Source: JANOQP01 sp044227705 (GTDB lineage Bacteria > Bacteroidota > Bacteroidia > Chitinophagales > Saprospiraceae). Taken from it: a DNA stretch of 15,750 bases. The DNA is taken from assembly GCA_044227705.1 (NCBI GenBank), contig JBGAWE010000095.1, forward strand, positions 1 through 15,750, read 5' to 3'. Shown one piece after another: positions 13,615 through 15,750 of this stretch (its first letter is position 1; the number at the start of each line of letters is the position of its first letter). The notes under the pieces are model-generated. The model was not told the origin of the DNA, searched no databases, and worked only from the letters and a program-made list of their open reading frames with translations. The position numbers were made by a program, and so were the translations under genes.

Positions 13615-15408
13615 TCAAGCAATAACCCTGCACTGCCCCCCCGCCTTCGTCACCTGATAGACATACTTCATCATGTCCCACGCGCTCGTCGGGCACCGCT
13701 CGGCGCAAAGTCCGCAGTGGAGGCAGAGGTTTTCGTCCTTTACCATCACGCGTTTTGTTTTTAGCTCGGCCGAGACGTACAAATCCTGCGTCAGGTCGCC
13801 GGCCGGGGCGAGGAGGCGGGCGCGCAGGTCAAGCTCGTCGCCGTTGTCGGTGAAGTTGATGCAGGTGGTCGGGCAGATGTCCATGCAGGCGTCGCACTCG
13901 ATGCACTTGCTCTCGGTGAAGACGGTCTGGACGTCGCAGTTGAGGCATCGCTGCGCCTCTTTGAAGCCGAGCATAGCGTCGTAGCCAAGCTCGACCTCTC
14001 TTTTTCTGTCCTTCAATGTCAGGGCCTTCTCGGCGTGCGGCACCTTGAATCGCAGGTCGGTCGTCACGTCGTTGTCGAAAATCCACTCGTGGATGCCCAT
14101 CTTCTGGTTGATGAGGTTGACGTGAGGCGCGGGCCGCTCGCGCAGGTCTCTTTCGTTGCAGAACAGGTCGATGCTGATGGCAGCCTGGTGCCCCTGCGCG
14201 ACGGCCGTTATGACGTTCTTCGGCCCGAGGGCCGAGTCGCCGCCGAAGAAAACCTTCGGGTTCGTCGACTGAAAGGTCACTGGGTTGAGGACGGGCATCT
14301 CCCATTTTCCGAACTCTATGCCTAGGTCGCGCTCAATCCAGGGGAAGGAGTTCTCTTGCCCGACGGCAACGAGCACGTCGTCGGCCTCGAAGAACACGTC
14401 CGGCTCGCCGGTCGGCACGAGGCTGCGCTTTCCCTTCTCGTCGTAGACCGCCGCGACCTTCTCGAAGAACATCCCGGCGAGCTTCCCGTCGCGGATTTCA
14501 AAACTCTTGGGGACGTGGTTCTCGAAGATAGGGATGTCCTCGTGCATCGCATCCTCGATTTCCCACGGCGAGGCCTTCATCTCCTTAAAAGGCGAGCGGA
14601 CGACCACGCGCACCTCGTCGCCGCCGAGCCGCCTCGACGTGCGGCAGCAATCCATCGCCGTGTTCCCGCCGCCGAGGACGATGACTTTCTTTCCAATCTT
14701 GGTAATGTGCTCGAATGCCACGCCGGCCAACCATTCGATGCCGATGTGAATGTTCTTCGCGGCCTCTTTCCGGCCGGGGATGTCCAAATCCTTCCCGCGC
14801 GGCGCGCCCGTTCCGACAAAAATGGCGTCGTAGTCCTGCGCCATGATTTCGGAGGCCATGCTTTTGATGTGCCTTTTGAAATGCGTGTGGATGCCCATGT
14901 CGAGGATGAAACTCACCTCCTCGTTCAAGACCTTTTCGGGCAGGCGGAACGACGGGATTTGGCTCCGCATCATGCCGCCGCCGAGTTCCTGGTCGTCGAA
15001 AAGGTGGATTTCGTAGCCCAGGGGCGCGAGGTCGCGGGCGACGGTCAGCGAGGCCGGGCCTGCGCCGATGAGGGCGATTCGCTTGCCGTTCGACGGGAAC
15101 GGCCCTTTCGGGATGAGGCCGTCGAGGTCGCCCTTGTTGTCCGCAGCGACCCGTTTGAGGCGGCAGATGGCGACGGGCTCCTTCTCGACACGCCCACGTC
15201 GGCAGGCCGGTTCGCAGGGCCGGTCGCAGGTGCGGCCGAGGACGCCGGGGAAGACGTTGCTCTCCCAGTTGACCATGTAGGCCTCCGTGTACCGCTCGGC
15301 GGCGATGAGGCGGATGTACTCCGGCACAGGCGTGTGGGCCGGGCAGGCGTGCTGGCAGTCGACGACTTTGTGGAAGTATTCGGGGTCTTTTATGTTGGTT
15401 GGCTGCAT
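13615..15408 (-). CDS. GltD-like NAD(P)H:FAD oxidoreductase with C-terminal ferredoxin domain
   Basis: A 597-residue cytoplasmic iron-sulfur flavoprotein. An N-terminal Fer4_20-type domain holds Cys18, 22, 61, 65 and 69 (CQHAC, CDRPCEPAC) as in glutamate synthase small subunit and NfnB. A pyridine-nucleotide disulfide oxidoreductase-type region follows: FAD-binding IGAGPAS (114-120) and NAD(P)H-binding GGGNTAMDC (246-254), then GGDSALGP (389-396). The tail carries two [4Fe-4S] motifs, Cys502/505/508/512 and Cys562/565/568/572, plus an extra C488-x2-C491. The likely job is electron transfer between NAD(P)H and ferredoxin; with korA on the same strand it may serve the 2-oxoacid oxidoreductase, though it could also be a glutamate synthase-type partner. 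The first ATG is at 15408; the frame extends to a TTG at 15435, which is less likely. A 149-base gap with no recognised feature separates it from the DUF1801 gene. Confidence 0.92.
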   Translation of the reverse strand: MQPTNIKDPEYFHKVVDCQHACPAHTPVPEYIRLIAAERYTEAYMVNWESNVFPGVLGRTCDRPCEPACRRGRVEKEPVAICRLKRVAADNKGDLDGLIPKGPFPSNGKRIALIGAGPASLTVARDLAPLGYEIHLFDDQELGGGMMRSQIPSFRLPEKVLNEEVSFILDMGIHTHFKRHIKSMASEIMAQDYDAIFVGTGAPRGKDLDIPGRKEAAKNIHIGIEWLAGVAFEHITKIGKKVIVLGGGNTAMDCCRTSRRLGGDEVRVVVRSPFKEMKASPWEIEDAMHEDIPIFENHVPKSFEIRDGKLAGMFFEKVAAVYDEKGKRSLVPTGEPDVFFEADDVLVAVGQENSFPWIERDLGIEFGKWEMPVLNPVTFQSTNPKVFFGGDSALGPKNVITAVAQGHQAAISIDLFCNERDLRERPAPHVNLINQKMGIHEWIFDNDVTTDLRFKVPHAEKALTLKDRKREVELGYDAMLGFKEAQRCLNCDVQTVFTESKCIECDACMDICPTTCINFTDNGDELDLRARLLAPAGDLTQDLYVSAELKTKRVMVKDENLCLHCGLCAERCPTSAWDMMKYVYQVTKAGGQCRVIA

Positions 15409-15444
15409 GGTTTGTGCGTGTGGATTGGTGGGCAAAGGAAAAAT

Positions 15445-15563
15445 GATTTGTGTCCCGAAGTTCCAGCTTCGAGGGTAAAAAATGAAAAGCTGTTTGGCTT
15501 CAAGTGACCCGCCGGCATCTCAAACCGTGGCACGTTCGAAGCCGGACCTTCGGAATACAAAAC
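15445..15563. repeat. Pair of inverted 28-bp repeats in a divergent promoter region
   Basis: The minus-strand copy at 15445-15472 and the plus-strand copy at 15536-15563 agree at 23 of 28 positions by eye. Each copy is itself hairpin-forming through CGAAG...CTTCG (core CGAAGCYGGAMCTTCG). They are 63 bases apart in the 228-base gap between the divergent flavoprotein gene and the secreted-protein gene at the window end. I see no coding potential in this gap. Confidence 0.65.
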
Positions 15564-15636
15564 CACCGCCCGCCCGGCCTCGTAGGTTTTGGCAAACCCG
15601 TCCGCCAAAATTTTTCACAATCAAATTTTAGAAGAC

Positions 15637-15750
15637 ATGACTCACTTCCACCTGTTCCGAAAAGTGGCAGCCGCCGCCGTCGCCGTGCTTCTCGCGCTTC
15701 CCGTTTCCCAAGTTTTGGGGCAAAAAATCTTCGCCCTCTCCGGCGGCAAC
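15637..15750 (+). CDS. Secreted protein, 3' truncated by window end
   Basis: Only the first 38 codons are present. They encode a clear signal peptide: MTHFHLFRKVAA with a basic start, a hydrophobic AAVAVLLALPVS core and likely cleavage at VLG-Q, followed by QKIFALSGGN. The mature start (a short strand with Ile/Phe/Ala/Leu then Gly-Gly-Asn) could be the first repeat of a DUF4394-like or beta-propeller protein, but too little is visible to claim it. The ATG follows an A/T-rich leader (about 15609-15636), as for other genes here, and the gene runs divergently from the flavoprotein gene. Confidence 0.7.
   Translation, partial: MTHFHLFRKVAAAAVAVLLALPVSQVLGQKIFALSGGN

Noticed and set aside
15409..15435. 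Nine-codon TTG-started extension of the flavoprotein gene
   Set aside because: ATG at 15408 gives the sensible N-terminus MQPTNIKDPEYFHK; the extra codons look like leader.
14356..15507. A 383-codon open frame on the plus strand opposite the flavoprotein gene
   Set aside because: Low-complexity composition and no domain; it is the mirror of a gene with clear Fe-S and FAD motifs.

Overview
The window looks like a chromosomal piece of a GC-rich member of the Bacteroidota, plausibly from the Saprospiraceae/Chitinophagales side. The reasons are: a leucyl-tRNA synthetase with the Bacteroidota-style MAVPSGDQRD editing motif and no Cys-rich zinc module; start codons without Shine-Dalgarno sequences; upstream TAnnTTTG/TAnnTTCG boxes typical of the phylum's -7 promoter element; and DUF2834, DUF1801 and a fused gamma-alpha KorA that resemble Bacteroidota versions. 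The lineage is an inference from these features, not from a database search. I see no rRNA, tRNA, CRISPR array, transposase or phage gene.

Layout, left to right. (1) 1-1142, plus strand: the 3' end of a NarL-type sensor histidine kinase overlapping its LuxR/NarL response regulator. (2) 1256-1924: an unrecognised secreted, probably outer-membrane beta-barrel protein, closed by a strong intrinsic terminator. (3) 2054-5167: leuS, unusually long because about 115 residues are inserted in the leucine-specific region before KMSKS; the insert resembles a degenerate DUF559/PD-(D/E)XK nuclease fold. (4) 5212-6453: ornithine aminotransferase (rocD), followed by a second strong terminator. (5) 6652-9729: an RND (AcrB-like) efflux pump gene with no adaptor or outer-membrane channel beside it, preceded by a tandem octamer repeat. 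(6) 9796-10122: a small DUF2834 membrane protein. (7) 10185-12005, minus strand: the fused gamma-alpha subunit of a 2-oxoacid:ferredoxin oxidoreductase. (8) 12109-13032, plus: an unknown eight-helix membrane protein with conserved-looking His/Asp/Glu residues in or near its helices. (9) 13001-13465, minus: an AT-richer DUF1801 gene overlapping it tail to tail. (10) 13615-15408, minus: a GltD-like NAD(P)H/FAD oxidoreductase with a C-terminal two-cluster ferredoxin module. (11) From 15637: the first 38 codons of another secreted protein.

Functionally, the clearest theme is 2-oxoglutarate/glutamate and low-potential electron chemistry. KorA would release or use electrons through ferredoxin, and the GltD-like flavoprotein with built-in ferredoxin clusters is a natural NAD(P)H-ferredoxin partner. 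They lie on the same strand but are split by two unrelated genes, and the catalytic KorB subunit is absent. The non-coding gaps hold an imperfect palindrome, an octamer tandem repeat and a pair of inverted 28-bp repeats, suggesting dispersed repeat families in this genome.
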